A DNA stretch of 6,430 nucleotides from positions 1 to 6,430 of the forward strand of contig JAHEXN010000204.1 of assembly GCA_023252095.1 (NCBI GenBank), given 5' to 3'. Origin of the DNA: Actinomycetes bacterium. Its GTDB lineage: Bacteria; Actinomycetota; Actinomycetes; Propionibacteriales; Nocardioidaceae. The position numbers were made by a program, and so were the translations under genes. Shown here piece by piece: positions 5,398 through 6,430 of the stretch (position 1 is the first letter of the stretch; each line of letters opens with the position of its first letter). The notes below the pieces were generated by a model that searched no databases, was not told the DNA's origin, and was given only the letters and a program-made list of their open reading frames with translations.

Positions 5398-6429
5398 TCA
5401 GAACGCGGCCTCGTCGAGCTCCATGATCGAGTCGTCGACGATCTCGGCCATCGCGCGCTCGGCGGCGAGCTTCGGCAGCGTGTTCTTCGCGAAGAACGAC
5501 GCGGCCGCGATCTTGCCCTCGTAGAAGGCCTTGTCGGCCTCCGAGGCGCCCGCGTCGAGCTTGGCCAGCGCGACCTCGGCGCCCCGCAGCAGCAGCCACG
5601 CGACGGTCAGGTCGCCCAGCACGTACACGAGCCGGGTCGTGTTCAGGCCGACCTTGTAGATGTTGGCGATGTCACCCTTCTCGTCGGCCGGGTTCGAGGC
5701 CATCAGATCGGTGAAGATCGTGCCGAGGATCGCCTCGGTGTCGGCCAGGCCCTGGGCGAGCAGGTCCCGCTCGACCTTGAGGCGACCGTTGCCGGCCTCG
5801 TCGGCGATGAACTGCTTGATCTCGTTCGAGAGGAAGCCGATCGCCCGGCCCTTGTCCTTGACGATCTTGCGGAAGAACAGGTCCTGGCCCTGGATCGCCG
5901 TCGTGCCCTCGTACAGGGTGTCGATCTTGGCGTCGCGGACGTACTGCTCGATCGGGTAGTCCTGCAGGAAGCCCGAGCCGCCGAACGTCTGCAGCGACTC
6001 CGTGCCCAGCAGCACCCACGAGCGCTCCGAGCCGTAGCCCTTGACGATCGGGAGCAGCAGATCGTTGATGCCCTCCTCGGCGGAGGCGTCCTCGCCGGCG
6101 GCCTGCTTGATCTGGATCGCGTCCTGCCACGTGGAGGTGTAGACGACGAGCGAGCGCAGGCCCTCGGCGAACGCCTTCTGCGTCAGCAGCGAACGACGCA
6201 CGTCTGGGTGGTGCGTGATCGTGACGCGCGGCGCGGTCTTGTCCGCGGCCTGCGTGAGGTCGGCACCCTGGACGCGCTCCTTAGCGTACTCGAGCGCGTT
6301 GAGGTAGCCGGTCGACAGCGTCGCGATGGCCTTGGCGCCCACGAACATGCGGGCGTTCTCGATGACGCGGAACATCTGGTTGATGCCGTCGTGCACCTCG
6401 CCCAGCAGCCAGCCGCGCGCAGCCTCGCC
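5398..6429 (-). CDS. Acyl-CoA dehydrogenase, FadE5-like, C-terminal part (5' end off window)
   Basis: Cytoplasmic FAD-dependent enzyme that introduces the trans-2,3 double bond into acyl-CoA in beta-oxidation. About 343 C-terminal residues are present. The frame is open to the right edge, where it reads GEAARGWLLGEVHDGINQMF, the family's stretch just before the C-terminal helical domain. The expected HPDVRRSLL and LQTFGGSGFLQDYPIEQYVR motifs follow. The catalytic-base motif is DTLYEGTTAIQGQD, with the Glu codon at 5910-5908. After it comes FFRKIVKDKGRAI and a roughly 150-residue helical extension ending in LDEAAF, as in the long (about 600-aa) subfamily that includes mycobacterial FadE5 and the DmdC-like enzymes. 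Fatty acyl-CoA is the likelier substrate type (inference). The GTG at 6396 is an internal valine codon, not the start. A strong hairpin ends the gene. Confidence 0.93.
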   Translation of the reverse strand, partial: GEAARGWLLGEVHDGINQMFRVIENARMFVGAKAIATLSTGYLNALEYAKERVQGADLTQAADKTAPRVTITHHPDVRRSLLTQKAFAEGLRSLVVYTSTWQDAIQIKQAAGEDASAEEGINDLLLPIVKGYGSERSWVLLGTESLQTFGGSGFLQDYPIEQYVRDAKIDTLYEGTTAIQGQDLFFRKIVKDKGRAIGFLSNEIKQFIADEAGNGRLKVERDLLAQGLADTEAILGTIFTDLMASNPADEKGDIANIYKVGLNTTRLVYVLGDLTVAWLLLRGAEVALAKLDAGASEADKAFYEGKIAAASFFAKNTLPKLAAERAMAEIVDDSIMELDEAAF

Positions 6430-6430
6430 A

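Overview
The window is about 70% G+C, with short intergenic gaps and strongly GC-biased third codon positions. It looks like ordinary chromosome of a high-GC actinobacterium. A mycothiol-type maleylpyruvate isomerase family protein, a FadE5-like acyl-CoA dehydrogenase and promoter geometry typical of leaderless actinobacterial genes agree with this. The order Propionibacteriales (Nocardioides/Aeromicrobium-like) is a guess from general feel, not something the sequence proves. No rRNA, tRNA, transposase, integrase, phage gene or CRISPR array was seen.

Layout: the left end (1-910, +) is the 3' part of a 2-oxoacid dehydrogenase E2 acyltransferase gene, cut by the window edge. It is followed by a long, nearly perfect palindrome (915-977). 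A 12-helix MFS transporter (997-2280, +) comes next; its -10-like hexamer sits immediately before the GTG start. The MFS gene converges on a GNAT acetyltransferase gene (2293-2820, -), with only 12 bp between the stop codons. From there to the right edge everything lies on the minus strand. In direction of transcription, right to left, the order is: a FadE5-like acyl-CoA dehydrogenase (5398 to beyond 6429, 5' end off the window); a perfect 15-bp terminator hairpin (5341-5374); a 24-bp tandem repeat array (5239-5343); a maleylpyruvate isomerase/DinB-like protein (4407-5195); a two-helix membrane protein with an exposed central domain (3865-4383); a short-chain dehydrogenase (2874-3809); and the GNAT gene.

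How the genes may work together: the E2 subunit (oxidative decarboxylation of branched-chain or other 2-oxoacids) and the acyl-CoA dehydrogenase (fatty or acyl-CoA oxidation) both belong to acyl-CoA metabolism, but they lie at opposite ends on opposite strands, so co-regulation is not implied. The isomerase-family protein and the membrane protein are 23 bp apart with a good ribosome binding site between them and are probably co-transcribed. The SDR and GNAT genes have their own candidate promoters.

I found no convincing new multi-gene system. The parts most worth a second look are non-coding: the palindrome at 915-977 between E2 and MFS, and the 24-bp tandem array, each unit holding a CAGCAC-N7-GTGCTG dyad, upstream of the isomerase-family gene.
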